Source: [Bacteroides] pectinophilus (lineage in GTDB: Bacteria; Bacillota; Clostridia; Lachnospirales; Lachnospiraceae). From it: a stretch of 64,000 nt of DNA. Shown piece by piece: positions 24,286-32,249 of the stretch. How positions within the stretch are numbered: position 1 is the stretch's first letter; each line of letters starts with the position of its first letter. The translations under genes were made by a program, and so were the position numbers. The notes under the pieces are model-generated. The model was not told the origin of the DNA, did not search any database, and saw nothing but the letters and a program-made list of their open reading frames with translations. The stretch lies in the NCBI GenBank assembly GCA_025146925.1, contig CP102260.1, positions 387,001 to 451,000 of the forward strand, in the 5' to 3' direction.

Positions 24286-24783
24286 ATGAATGAACAGTAT
24301 ATAAAAGAACACTATGGCTTTGAGGATGTAAGAAATGTCGTAGCTAAGTTACGGGACAAGGACGGCTGTCCGTGGGACCGCGAGCAGACACATGAGAGCA
24401 TAACAGGGTGTCTGCGTGATGAGAGTGAAGAGGTAATTGAAGCAATAGAGAACAGGGATTATCTTAATCTCCGGGAGGAGCTGGGAGACCTGCTGCTTCA
24501 GGTGCTTCTGCATGCAAGAATAGCTGAAGAAAATGGAGAATTTACACTTGAAGATGTGATAGACGAGCTGGGACATAAGCTTGTCAGACGCCATCCGCAT
24601 GTATTTGGCGATGAAGGGCAGCTTAACGATGCCAAAGCAGGACATACAAGGTGGAATGATGTTAAGAAGAAGGAGAAGCTTGACCGCATAAGTGAGTATG
24701 AGCAGTGGATATCCGATGGCAGGCTTGAGCCGCAGGTGCTTGACAGATATAAGAAGATGCTTACGGACAAAGGCCTGTTATAA
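24286..24783 (+). CDS. mazG: MazG nucleoside triphosphate pyrophosphohydrolase, single-domain
   Basis: A 165-residue all-alpha NTP pyrophosphohydrolase that hydrolyses (d)NTPs to monophosphates. The metal-binding motif is in CLRDESEEVIEAIENRDYLNLREELGDLLLQVLLHARIAEE (ExxE...ExxD), and the N terminus has RDKDGCPWDREQTHESI. E. coli MazG is about 263 residues with two domains; this is the short one-domain form. In Bacillus the equivalent position holds yabN, whose C-terminal half is MazG. It follows spoVT by 37 bases. Confidence 0.93.
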   Translation: MNEQYIKEHYGFEDVRNVVAKLRDKDGCPWDREQTHESITGCLRDESEEVIEAIENRDYLNLREELGDLLLQVLLHARIAEENGEFTLEDVIDELGHKLVRRHPHVFGDEGQLNDAKAGHTRWNDVKKKEKLDRISEYEQWISDGRLEPQVLDRYKKMLTDKGLL

Positions 24784-24865
24784 ATCTATACCGCCGGCAC
24801 TTATATAATATGTTGAAAAAAGCGTAAAATGCGCGGTTAAGTATTGACAAAAATGTCAAATCTTC

Positions 24866-24893
24866 TTGACAAAAGGGGCTTAAATAGTATAAT
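24866..24893 (+). promoter_or_regulatory. Strong sigma-A promoter of the HU gene
   Basis: Consensus TTGACA (24866-24871), 16-base spacer, consensus TATAAT (24888-24893). A second TTGACA occurs at 24844-24849. Confidence 0.85.
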
Positions 24894-24957
24894 TAAGCTA
24901 GTTGGGCGTGTATCAACAAATAATAACTATAATCCGAATGAGGAGGAGTTCACTAAG

Positions 24958-25233
24958 ATGAATAAGACAGAGTTAGTTGCAGCAATGTCAGAGAAGTCAG
25001 AATTGACAAAGAAGGACAGCGAGAAGGCATTAAAGGCATTCATGGATGTCGTTGCAGAAGAGCTTAAGAAGGATGAGAAGATCCAGCTTGTAGGCTTCGG
25101 TACATTCGAGGTTGCCAAGAGAGCAGCAAGAACAGGTAAGAACCCACAGACAGGCAAGGCTATTAAGATTCCTGCTACAAAGGCTCCTAAGTTCAAGGCT
25201 GGTAAGGCACTTAAGGATACTGTTAATAAGTAA
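24958..25233 (+). CDS. hup: HU family DNA-binding protein
   Basis: Histone-like protein of 91 residues that bends and compacts DNA. It begins MNKTELVAAMSEKSELTKKDSEKAL and has the DNA-binding arm with GFGTFEVAKRAARTGKNPQTGK and the C-terminal PKFKAGKALKDTVN. The ATG at 24958 with GAGGAGG upstream is the family start; the frame stays open upstream only by chance. Codon use is strongly biased, as expected for an abundant protein, and the promoter is near-consensus. Confidence 0.97.
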   Translation: MNKTELVAAMSEKSELTKKDSEKALKAFMDVVAEELKKDEKIQLVGFGTFEVAKRAARTGKNPQTGKAIKIPATKAPKFKAGKALKDTVNK

Positions 25234-25260
25234 TTCATCAGAATTAGTTATAGTTTATGA

Positions 25261-25294
25261 AAGATGCGCCGGGACACCTGTTCCGGCGCATCTT
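25261..25294 (+). terminator. Hairpin terminator after hup
   Basis: Perfect 12-bp stem AAGATGCGCCGG/CCGGCGCATCTT (25261-25272 with 25283-25294). The following T-tract is poor. Confidence 0.7.
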
Positions 25295-25334
25295 ATGTTA
25301 TTACAATTATTGAATGGACAGGAACGGAGTAAGT

Positions 25335-25574
25335 ATGAGACTTGACAAATATTTAAAAGTATCACGGCTTATCAAACGCCGTACGGTTGCTAATGATGCA
25401 TGTGATGCAGGACGTGTTATTGTCAATGACAAGGTCGTAAAAGCATCATATGATGTTAAAGAAGGCGATGTGATTGAGATTCAGTTCGGCAATAAGTCGG
25501 TAAAGGTCCGTGTTACGGATATAAGAGACACAACTAAAAAAGAAGAAGCCAAGGATATGTTTGAATATATCTGA
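25335..25574 (+). CDS. rqcP: RqcP (YabO) S4-domain ribosome quality-control factor
   Basis: A 79-residue S4 RNA-binding protein. MRLDKYLKVSRLIKRRTVANDACDAGRVIVNDKVVKASYDVKEGDVIEIQFG is a complete S4 domain. In B. subtilis the orthologue at the same position (yabO) works with RqcH in adding alanine tails on stalled 50S subunits. The ATG at 25335 follows CGGAG; an in-frame ATG at 25314 has no site. Position between hup/mazG and yabP is the conserved one. Confidence 0.93.
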   Translation: MRLDKYLKVSRLIKRRTVANDACDAGRVIVNDKVVKASYDVKEGDVIEIQFGNKSVKVRVTDIRDTTKKEEAKDMFEYI

Positions 25575-25638
25575 TAATTATTCATAATCCCGGAAGGACA
25601 GGTATATATTTATAGTAAGATGTTGGTCCGGAGGGATT

Positions 25639-25929
25639 ATGATGGATGAGAAGCCAAAGCTTGCAAGAAAGCATTCACTTGATATGGAGAACAGGGAGAA
25701 GGCAAGGATAACCGGTGTTAATGACGTTATCTCATTTGACCTTGAGAATGTTCTCCTTGAGACGGATTACGGCATGATGACAATACATGGTGATGACCTT
25801 CATGTAAGGCGTCTGTCGGTGGAAAAAGGCGAAGTGGATGTTGACGGGCGTATAGATGCAATTCAGTATTCGGATGTCAAAAGCTATGCTAAGAAGGGCA
25901 GTTCTGTGATGTCGAGGCTGTTCGGGTGA
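25639..25929 (+). CDS. yabP: Sporulation protein YabP
   Basis: A 96-residue mother-cell sporulation protein. The single domain includes REKARITGVNDVISFDLENVLLETDYGMMTIHGDDLHVRRLSVEKGEVDVDGRIDAIQY, typical of YabP. Molecular role is not established beyond its sporulation regulon. Two adjacent ATG codons (25639, 25642) follow CGGAGGG; either may be used. Its stop codon overlaps the GTG start of yabQ, implying coupling. Confidence 0.93.
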   Translation: MMDEKPKLARKHSLDMENREKARITGVNDVISFDLENVLLETDYGMMTIHGDDLHVRRLSVEKGEVDVDGRIDAIQYSDVKSYAKKGSSVMSRLFG

Positions 25930-26378
25930 GCACGCTGATAACGTGGGAGTGGGGATATCTGCTTGCTTCCATGATGTGGGGGATGGTGCTTGCGGGATGC
26001 TATGACATTATAAGGGTATTCAGAAGGGTTGTTGTCCACAGGGGCGTCCGGTGGATTTTTGCAGAAGATATGGTATACTGGATGTGCAGCGGATTTGTGA
26101 TATTTCACGTTACATTTCTTATAAATGACGGAATTATAAGAAGTTTTTCGATTGCAGGATTTGCGATGGGAGCCGCGATATACAGGGTGGCAACACATAA
26201 CTGGCTTGTTGACATGCTTGCGGCATGTATTAATTTTTTGCTGATTCCATTGAAAATGTTAATAAGATATTTTAAAATGTTATTAAGTTGGATTTTTAAA
26301 GTGAAGGTGACATTGGATGAGAAAGTTCGAGACAAAACAGGGAAGACAGGCGAGACTGAAGAGACAGAGACGCTCTAA
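25926..26378 (+). CDS. yabQ: Spore cortex biosynthesis protein YabQ
   Basis: A 150-residue membrane protein needed for spore cortex assembly in Bacillus. Three to four membrane segments are visible (GYLLASMMWGMVLAGCYDIIRVF, YWMCSGFVIFHVTFLI, MLAACINFLLIPLKM), followed by a charged tail. It starts at GTG 25926, overlapping the yabP stop by 4 bases. Its last 62 bases overlap divIC in another frame. The threonine/glutamate-rich C terminus is probably a by-product of that overlap. Confidence 0.9.
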   Translation: MSTLITWEWGYLLASMMWGMVLAGCYDIIRVFRRVVVHRGVRWIFAEDMVYWMCSGFVIFHVTFLINDGIIRSFSIAGFAMGAAIYRVATHNWLVDMLAACINFLLIPLKMLIRYFKMLLSWIFKVKVTLDEKVRDKTGKTGETEETETL

Positions 26379-26655
26379 CATACTGGCTATGGCAGCAGCA
26401 ATTGTGGTTGTGCTGGTGCTGAGTATTGTTGTGTTTACCGGCAAGAGATCGCTTGATGCCAAAGGAAGAGAATATAATTCGCGGCGTGAAGAACTGTCAC
26501 AGCAGATTGCCGAGGAAGAGTCCAGAAGCCAGTCACTTGAGGAATACAAAAAATATGTCAAAACCAAGAAGTTTGTTGAAGAGATTGCCAAGAATAAGTT
26601 TGGACTGTTATATCCTGATGAGATAATCTTCAGGTCTGAAGGTTCGGGCAGATAA
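26317..26655 (+). CDS. divIC: Septum formation initiator DivIC/FtsB family
   Basis: A 112-residue bitopic division protein: basic cytoplasmic head, one membrane helix (ILAMAAAIVVVLVLSIVVF), and a short extracellular coiled coil (RREELSQQIAEEESRSQSLEEYKKY) ending in the family's KFVEEIAKNKFGLLYPDEIIF. DivIC partners FtsL and DivIB in the divisome. Extensive 62-base overlap with yabQ. Position before spoIIE is conserved in Firmicutes. Confidence 0.94.
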   Translation: MRKFETKQGRQARLKRQRRSNILAMAAAIVVVLVLSIVVFTGKRSLDAKGREYNSRREELSQQIAEEESRSQSLEEYKKYVKTKKFVEEIAKNKFGLLYPDEIIFRSEGSGR

Positions 26656-26673
26656 TTGAAGCGCATTACAGGA

Positions 26674-26697
26674 CGCAGCCGCATGGCTGCGTTTTTT
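26674..26697 (+). terminator. Intrinsic terminator after divIC
   Basis: CGCAGCC (26674-26680), GCAT loop, GGCTGCG (26685-26691), then six T. It separates the yabP-divIC operon from spoIIE. Confidence 0.9.
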
Positions 26698-26729
26698 GTC
26701 GACCAAATGTAAAGGCAGCACAAGTCATT

Positions 26730-26762
26730 TTGACAAAACATGCAGTCGCTTAACTGTATAAT
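26730..26762 (+). promoter_or_regulatory. spoIIE promoter with 21-bp spacing and a Spo0A-like box
   Basis: TTGACA (26730-26735) and TATAAT (26757-26762) are 21 bases apart. The -35 lies in TTTTGACAAAA, whose complement TTTTGTCAAAA differs by one base from the Spo0A box core TGTCGAA. The B. subtilis spoIIE promoter is sigma-A dependent, Spo0A-activated and also has a 21-bp spacer. Confidence 0.7.
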
Positions 26763-26835
26763 GTCATGAAGAAAACGGCGGAATACATACGCCGGTAAGA
26801 CTATAAGCGACTATAAGCAGACTGGAGTTTGACAG

Positions 26836-27930
26836 ATGGAGACATATGACATTAAGATTGCATACTCAAAGGGAAAGCTGGAAGAATCAGCAAGAACATT
26901 CAGAAGGTTAAGTGAATCATGTGCCGATTGCGAGATAGCCAATGAACTTTCGGTAATGGCGGAAGTGATTGAACACTGCCTTGATGCAGGGGAAGAGCTT
27001 AAGGAGCCGGCTCCGCAGGTAAGGGGGAGTATAGAAAAAAGGCTTGCAAGAAGGGGAATCCGTGTGAAAAATATGTGTGTCCTGGCAGCCAATGACAGGC
27101 CGATAGAGATAATAATGCAGGCAAGAACTGCCAGAAAAGGCAATATAAGTGCTAAGGAGATATGCAAATGTCTGGAGAATATTCTTGGAATTGATTTTGA
27201 ACCGTCAGAGGTGAACAGAAGGCTTGTCAATGAGACATATCATGATTATATATTTGTGCAGAGTCCAAGGTATCAGACGATAGTCGGCAAATGTTTTGTT
27301 ACTTCTGATATGGACGGTGTATCAGGGGATAACTATTCGGTTGAATATCTTAGCGGTGGAAAACTTGCGGTTACGATTGCGGACGGAATGGGCAGCGGTG
27401 CAAGGGCAAGGAGTGAAAGCGGCGTTGTTATAGAACTGCTTGAGCAGAGCCTTGATGCGGGCTTTGATGCAAGGGCTGCGATAGAGCTTATAAATGCTGC
27501 AATATCGGCAGGAAGGCGCGAATGCCATCCGGTGACTGTTGATAACTGCCTTATAGACAGATATTCGGGAATAGCGGAATTTATAAAGCTTGGTGCGGCG
27601 TCAACATTTATAAAAAGAGACGGATGGGTTGAGATAATCCGTTCCACAACATTGCCTATAGGAGTGCTTGAAAGGATGGACTACGACGGAACATCCAAAA
27701 AGCTGTATGATGGAGATTATATAATAATGGTCAGCGATGGTGTCATAGAGGCTCTTGACGGAGATGACAAGGAAGAACAGATGGTGAGGATTATACAGAA
27801 TATAGATGTGCGCGTGCCGGATGTGATTGCAAGTGACATAATAGAGGCGGCAATACAGGGAAAGACTGGGATAACGGATGATATGAGTGTGATAGTCACA
27901 GGGATATTTGACACACAAATTAATCTGTAA
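26836..27930 (+). CDS. spoIIE: SpoIIE-type PP2C phosphatase without the membrane domain
   Basis: A 364-residue protein matching the cytosolic regulatory and PP2C phosphatase parts of SpoIIE, the phosphatase that dephosphorylates SpoIIAA to release sigma-F. Metal-site motifs are SDMDGVSGDNYSVE, IADGMGSGARAR, MVSDGVIEALDGD and TGITDDMSVIV. The ten-helix N-terminal membrane domain of ordinary SpoIIE (about 800 residues in Bacillus) is missing, and the upstream DNA does not encode it. The gene order divIC-spoIIE-tilS supports orthology. It cannot be membrane-anchored by itself. Confidence 0.9.
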   Translation: METYDIKIAYSKGKLEESARTFRRLSESCADCEIANELSVMAEVIEHCLDAGEELKEPAPQVRGSIEKRLARRGIRVKNMCVLAANDRPIEIIMQARTARKGNISAKEICKCLENILGIDFEPSEVNRRLVNETYHDYIFVQSPRYQTIVGKCFVTSDMDGVSGDNYSVEYLSGGKLAVTIADGMGSGARARSESGVVIELLEQSLDAGFDARAAIELINAAISAGRRECHPVTVDNCLIDRYSGIAEFIKLGAASTFIKRDGWVEIIRSTTLPIGVLERMDYDGTSKKLYDGDYIIMVSDGVIEALDGDDKEEQMVRIIQNIDVRVPDVIASDIIEAAIQGKTGITDDMSVIVTGIFDTQINL

Positions 27931-27991
27931 TAATATGTTGCAGTAATATGTTTGCAGTGAGTGTGGATACGCAGCGATTAGGTACAGCAGA

Positions 27992-29560
27992 ATGGGGATT
28001 GACGTGGATTTTACGGATAAAGTTTGCAGATACATAAAAGAAAATAAGATGATTAGTGCAGGAGACTGCGTGGTTGTCGGACTGTCCGGCGGAGCTGATT
28101 CAGTGAGCCTGCTTATGGTGCTTGGCAGCCTAAAGGAGAGGATGGCGTTTGAACTTAGGGCACTTCATGTTAATCATGGCATACGCGGTGAAGAGGCAAT
28201 GCATGACGAGCTTTTTACGAAAGCACTCTGCGACAGGCTTGGAATCAGGCTTAAGACGGTTCATATAGATGTCCCGGCACTTGTGCAGGAGACACATATG
28301 TCATCTGAGGAAGCAGGAAGGCATGCGCGTCAGGACGAATTTGCAAGGCTGTGTGCCGAGATAGAAAAAGAAAAGACTGTGGACCGGGAATCAGGACAGA
28401 TACCGGGACAGACAGGCAGGCGTGTGGTAGTTGCGCTTGCGCATCACATGGATGACCAGGCAGAGACGGTTCTTCATAATCTTGTGCGCGGAAGTGCGCT
28501 TAAGGGGCTTGCGGGAATGTCACCTGTGAATGTTATGTATGGCACCTGTGATGGCGTAAGAACAGGGTATACAATAATAAGACCGCTGCTTTGTGTGAGG
28601 CGCGCGGCAATAGAAGAGTGGCTTCGCGGGCATAATCAGGAATATTGCACGGACAGTACCAATCTTGGCAATGATTATACCAGAAACCGCCTGCGCAATA
28701 CGATTATTCCAATGCTTAATGACATGGTGAATGCCAATGCGGTAAGCAATATAGCGTCTGCGGCAGCATTTGCGAAAGAAGCGCAGGATTATATAAACAG
28801 GCAGGCCGAGGCTGCATTTGCCCAATGCGCAGATGTGCGTGAGCGTGAGACTGTAATAGATGCAGTAAGGCTTTCACAATATGACAGGATTATAAGAAAA
28901 TATGTAGTGCACATGGCTATAGCATCAGAAGCTAAAGCGGCCAAGGATATATGCGCGGTTCATGTGGAAAGTGTTGAAGCGCTTATCGAGGCCGGAACCG
29001 GAAGCAGTGTGGATATTCCGTATGGCCTTAAGGCAAGGCGCAGGTATTCTGAAATAGTAATACAAAAAGCTGATATGAAGTGCGATGGGCAAAACGGCGG
29101 CGTGGATGAACATGATGGCCGCTGGTACTCAAAAAACGGATGGTATGCGGCTGATCGTATTAATTTGCAAAAAAATGCACATTCATTCCAACAAAATGAC
29201 TATACGAAATTAATTGATTATGATAAAATAAAATTTAATCTGCAATTAAGAACAAGACAGGAAGAGGACTTTATCTGCGTGTACAGTGATGGACGGAGCA
29301 AGAAGCTTGGCAGGTTCATGATTGAACAGAAGATACCCGCAGAATACAGAGACAGGGTGCTTGTTGTGGCAGACGGCAATGAAATCGTATGGATAGTCGG
29401 ATTCAGAATGAGTGAGCGTTATAAAGCGCAGGATACGACAATAAATACAGCAATGATAAGTGTCGGGAATGAATCAGGAGGAGACGATGGAGAAGATATC
29501 AGAATTAATCAGCCAGAAGGCGGTGGAGACAAGAATAGCAGAGATAGCAGAGCAGATTAA
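27992..29560 (+). CDS. tilS: tRNA(Ile)-lysidine synthetase
   Basis: Modifies C34 of tRNA-Ile(CAU) to lysidine so it reads AUA. The PP-loop ATP-binding motif LSGGADS is at residues 31-37, HVNHGIRGEEA follows, and HHMDDQAETVLHNLVRGSALKGLAGM is the family's second core motif. The C-terminal TilS substrate-binding region ends near VWIVGFRMSERYK. A ~30-residue tail beyond that is the part overlapping hpt by 74 bases. The ATG at 27992 has a weak site; an in-frame GTG at 28004 with GGGGA upstream is an alternative. 522 residues is long but within range. Confidence 0.93.
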   Translation: MGIDVDFTDKVCRYIKENKMISAGDCVVVGLSGGADSVSLLMVLGSLKERMAFELRALHVNHGIRGEEAMHDELFTKALCDRLGIRLKTVHIDVPALVQETHMSSEEAGRHARQDEFARLCAEIEKEKTVDRESGQIPGQTGRRVVVALAHHMDDQAETVLHNLVRGSALKGLAGMSPVNVMYGTCDGVRTGYTIIRPLLCVRRAAIEEWLRGHNQEYCTDSTNLGNDYTRNRLRNTIIPMLNDMVNANAVSNIASAAAFAKEAQDYINRQAEAAFAQCADVRERETVIDAVRLSQYDRIIRKYVVHMAIASEAKAAKDICAVHVESVEALIEAGTGSSVDIPYGLKARRRYSEIVIQKADMKCDGQNGGVDEHDGRWYSKNGWYAADRINLQKNAHSFQQNDYTKLIDYDKIKFNLQLRTRQEEDFICVYSDGRSKKLGRFMIEQKIPAEYRDRVLVVADGNEIVWIVGFRMSERYKAQDTTINTAMISVGNESGGDDGEDIRINQPEGGGDKNSRDSRAD

Positions 29561-30011
29561 TAAGGAATATGAAGGCCGTGACGTGCATCTTATATGTATA
29601 CTCAAGGGAAGCCTGTTCTTCACATGTGAACTTGCCAAGAGACTTACGATGCCGGTAACGATAGACTTTATCCAGGTCTCAAGCTATGGCTCAGGTACGG
29701 TCTCAAGCGGCAATATTAAGATAAAAAAAGAACTTGATGAGAGTATTGAAGGAAGAGATGTAATTGTAATCGAAGATATAATTGATTCGGGTAATACATT
29801 GTCCAGACTCGTACCTTATCTTCAGAAGATGGGACCGGCATCACTTAAAATCTGTACACTGCTTGATAAGCCGGACAGGCGTGAGGCAGATGTGAATGTT
29901 GATTATAACGGGTTTGACATACCCGATAAGTTTGTAGTGGGATATGGACTTGACTATGATCAGAAATACAGAAATCTTCCGTACATAGGTGTAATTGAGT
30001 TCGTTGATTAA
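29487..30011 (+). CDS. hpt: Hypoxanthine phosphoribosyltransferase
   Basis: Purine salvage enzyme of 174 residues. The PRPP-binding loop is VIVIEDIIDSGNTLSRLV (about residues 93-110), with the ILKGSLFF turn near 40 and the purine-binding KFVVGYGLDYDQKYRNLPYIG near the C terminus. The ATG at 29487 with AGGAGG upstream matches the family; an earlier in-frame start at 29460 would lack a site. The gene begins inside tilS, 74 bases before its stop, so both are translationally linked, as in other Firmicutes where hprT follows tilS. Confidence 0.96.
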   Translation: MEKISELISQKAVETRIAEIAEQINKEYEGRDVHLICILKGSLFFTCELAKRLTMPVTIDFIQVSSYGSGTVSSGNIKIKKELDESIEGRDVIVIEDIIDSGNTLSRLVPYLQKMGPASLKICTLLDKPDRREADVNVDYNGFDIPDKFVVGYGLDYDQKYRNLPYIGVIEFVD

Positions 30012-30051
30012 GATATGCCGTATATAGAAATGTCAGATAGAGGAGAATCAG

Positions 30052-31872
30052 ATGAATAATAACAGATTTAATGGCATGTGGCTGTATCTCGTGATACTTC
30101 TTATAGCTGCATGTGCAGTATTCTCATTACGCGGGGCCAGGTCGGATGAGCGTACGCAGTATTCGTATCAGCAGCTGACTGAGGATATTGAAGATGATAA
30201 TATAAACAACATAATTATTCAGCAGAATGAGCAGGTCCCTACGGGAAAGCTTACGGTAACTCTTAAGTCATCATCAGATGGTGCTGACAGAGTCATGTAT
30301 GTGTCAGATGTCAATGCAATACAGGAATTGCTTAATTCCAATGGGGTTAGTTACCAGATGAGGGATGTCAAGGTTGAGAACTCATGGCTTTCAATTCTTC
30401 TGCCATGTGCAATGTCACTTATTGTGGTGATATTCCTGTTCTTTATGATGACAAGGCAGGCATCAGGCGGAAGCAATGCCAAGATGATGAATTTTGGAAA
30501 GAGCCGTGCCAAGATGATTATTAATCCTGACAAGCTTGTTAAGTTCAGCGATGTTGCCGGACTTGATGAGGAAAAGGAAGAACTGGAGGAGATAGTTGAT
30601 TTCCTTAAGGATCCGCAGAAGTATACTAATCTTGGAGCAAGAATACCTAAGGGTGTAATACTTACAGGTGCTCCGGGTACAGGTAAGACAATGCTTGCCA
30701 AGGCAGTAGCGGGAGAGGCGGGAGTGCCGTTCTTTAGTATATCCGGTTCTGATTTTGTTGAGATGTTTGTTGGTGTAGGTGCATCAAGAGTCAGGGATCT
30801 CTTTGACGATGCCAAGCATAACGCTCCGTGTATAGTATTTATCGATGAGATAGATGCGGTCGCAAGAAGGCGTGGAACCGGAATGGGCGGCGGACACGAT
30901 GAGAGGGAGCAGACACTCAACCAGATGCTTGTTGAGATGGACGGATTCGGCGTTAATGAAGGCATTATCGTAATGGCAGCAACCAACCGTGTTGATATCC
31001 TTGATCCTGCAATCTTACGTCCGGGACGTTTTGACCGTAAGATTGTCGTGGGAAGACCTGATGTTAAGGGCAGGCTTGAGATACTTAAGGTTCACGCACG
31101 TAAGAAGCCGCTTGGAGATGATGTTGATCTTGACAGTCTTTCGAGAACAACAGCAGGCTTTACCGGAGCAGATCTGGAGAATCTGCTTAATGAGGCTGCA
31201 ATATATGCAGCTAGGAACGGTCGCAGATATATAAGTAATTCAGATGTTAATTATGCATTTGTCAAGGTTGGCATCGGTGTTGAGAAGAAGAGCAGAATTA
31301 TATCGGAAAAAGAGAAGAAGATTACGGCTTACCATGAGGCCGGACATGCAATACTGTTCCATGTTCTGCCTGATGTCGGCCCTGTCCATACAATATCAAT
31401 CATACCTACAGGACTTGGGGCAGCAGGATATACAATGCCGCTCCCTGAAAAAGATGAGATGTTCAACACTAAGGGCAAGATGATTCAGAATATAATTGTA
31501 AGCCTTGGCGGACGTGTCGCTGAAGAGCTTGTGTTTGATGATATCACAACAGGAGCTTCACAGGATATTAAGCAGGCGACACAGACTGCACGTTCAATGG
31601 TGACCAGGTATGGATTCTCCAAGGAACTTGGACTTATTAATTATGATGATGACAGTGATGAGGTATTCATCGGAAGAGACCTTGCACATGCAAGACCTTA
31701 CAGTGAGGCTGTAGCAGGCAGGATTGATGATGAGGTCAAGGAGATAATAGACGACTGCTATAAGCAGGCATCGGATATAATTGCAAAGCACCGCGATGTT
31801 CTCGACAGATGTGCGGAGCTTCTTATAGAAAAAGAAAAAGTTACAAGGGAAGAATTTGAGGCGCTGTTTTAA
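30052..31872 (+). CDS. ftsH: ATP-dependent zinc metalloprotease FtsH
   Basis: Membrane AAA+ protease of 606 residues that degrades unassembled membrane proteins and regulators. Two membrane helices (about residues 10-27 and 113-133) flank a small external domain. The ATPase has Walker A GAPGTGKT (about 206-213), Walker B FIDEIDAV and the second region of homology [20 protein letters not shown]. The zinc protease motif HEAGH lies near 428. All catalytic residues are intact. It ends the conserved block and is followed by a non-coding stretch. Confidence 0.97.
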   Translation: MNNNRFNGMWLYLVILLIAACAVFSLRGARSDERTQYSYQQLTEDIEDDNINNIIIQQNEQVPTGKLTVTLKSSSDGADRVMYVSDVNAIQELLNSNGVSYQMRDVKVENSWLSILLPCAMSLIVVIFLFFMMTRQASGGSNAKMMNFGKSRAKMIINPDKLVKFSDVAGLDEEKEELEEIVDFLKDPQKYTNLGARIPKGVILTGAPGTGKTMLAKAVAGEAGVPFFSISGSDFVEMFVGVGASRVRDLFDDAKHNAPCIVFIDEIDAVARRRGTGMGGGHDEREQTLNQMLVEMDGFGVNEGIIVMAATNRVDILDPAILRPGRFDRKIVVGRPDVKGRLEILKVHARKKPLGDDVDLDSLSRTTAGFTGADLENLLNEAAIYAARNGRRYISNSDVNYAFVKVGIGVEKKSRIISEKEKKITAYHEAGHAILFHVLPDVGPVHTISIIPTGLGAAGYTMPLPEKDEMFNTKGKMIQNIIVSLGGRVAEELVFDDITTGASQDIKQATQTARSMVTRYGFSKELGLINYDDDSDEVFIGRDLAHARPYSEAVAGRIDDEVKEIIDDCYKQASDIIAKHRDVLDRCAELLIEKEKVTREEFEALF

Positions 31873-32249
31873 CATAAAAATGTATTGGCAGGTATTGCAA
31901 CAGGTCATATGTATTTGAGTGTATACAACAAATTCGACATTTTGTACAAAAAAATATGTCAAATTTTGTTACATTTGTGACCACTTACAGTAGGCGCGAT
32001 GCTATAATAAATATCGTAAAAACCCCCCAATACATTATTTATATATTACACCCCATAATAAGTGAAATACCTTCTCCAAAAAGGACAGCCTGCAACGCTG
32101 TCCTTTTTGCATGTTTTTTTGCATGCTTTTTTACAAGTCTTTTTACACAGTCTTTTTTACAAGTTACTTTTTCCCTTGAATTATCCCCCGTTTCGTTATA
32201 AAATTAATCTGTATATGTTGTAGTTTTGGAAGGAGAGCGGTCCCGATCT
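31873..32249 (+). other. Intergenic region between ftsH and the amylase gene
   Basis: Contains a consensus TATAAT at 32003-32008 without a clear -35 at 17 bases, a terminator-like hairpin at 32078-32112, and a T-rich stretch with repeated TTTTTACA(A/C)AGT units at about 32128-32165. AAGGAGAG at 32229-32236 serves the amylase gene. No ORF with a ribosome site is present. Confidence 0.6.
32078..32108 (+). terminator. Intrinsic terminator downstream of ftsH
   Basis: 12-bp perfect stem AAAAAGGACAGC/GCTGTCCTTTTT (32078-32089 with 32097-32108) and further T-rich sequence. Confidence 0.85.

Noticed and set aside
25575-25638. Sigma-E promoter of yabP
   Set aside because: TCATAAT-N14-TATATAT only weakly resembles the sigma-E consensus and lacks CATACA.
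32128-32165. CRISPR-like array in the T-rich repeats after ftsH
   Set aside because: Units are short, irregular and without spacers; they are terminator-adjacent low-complexity sequence.
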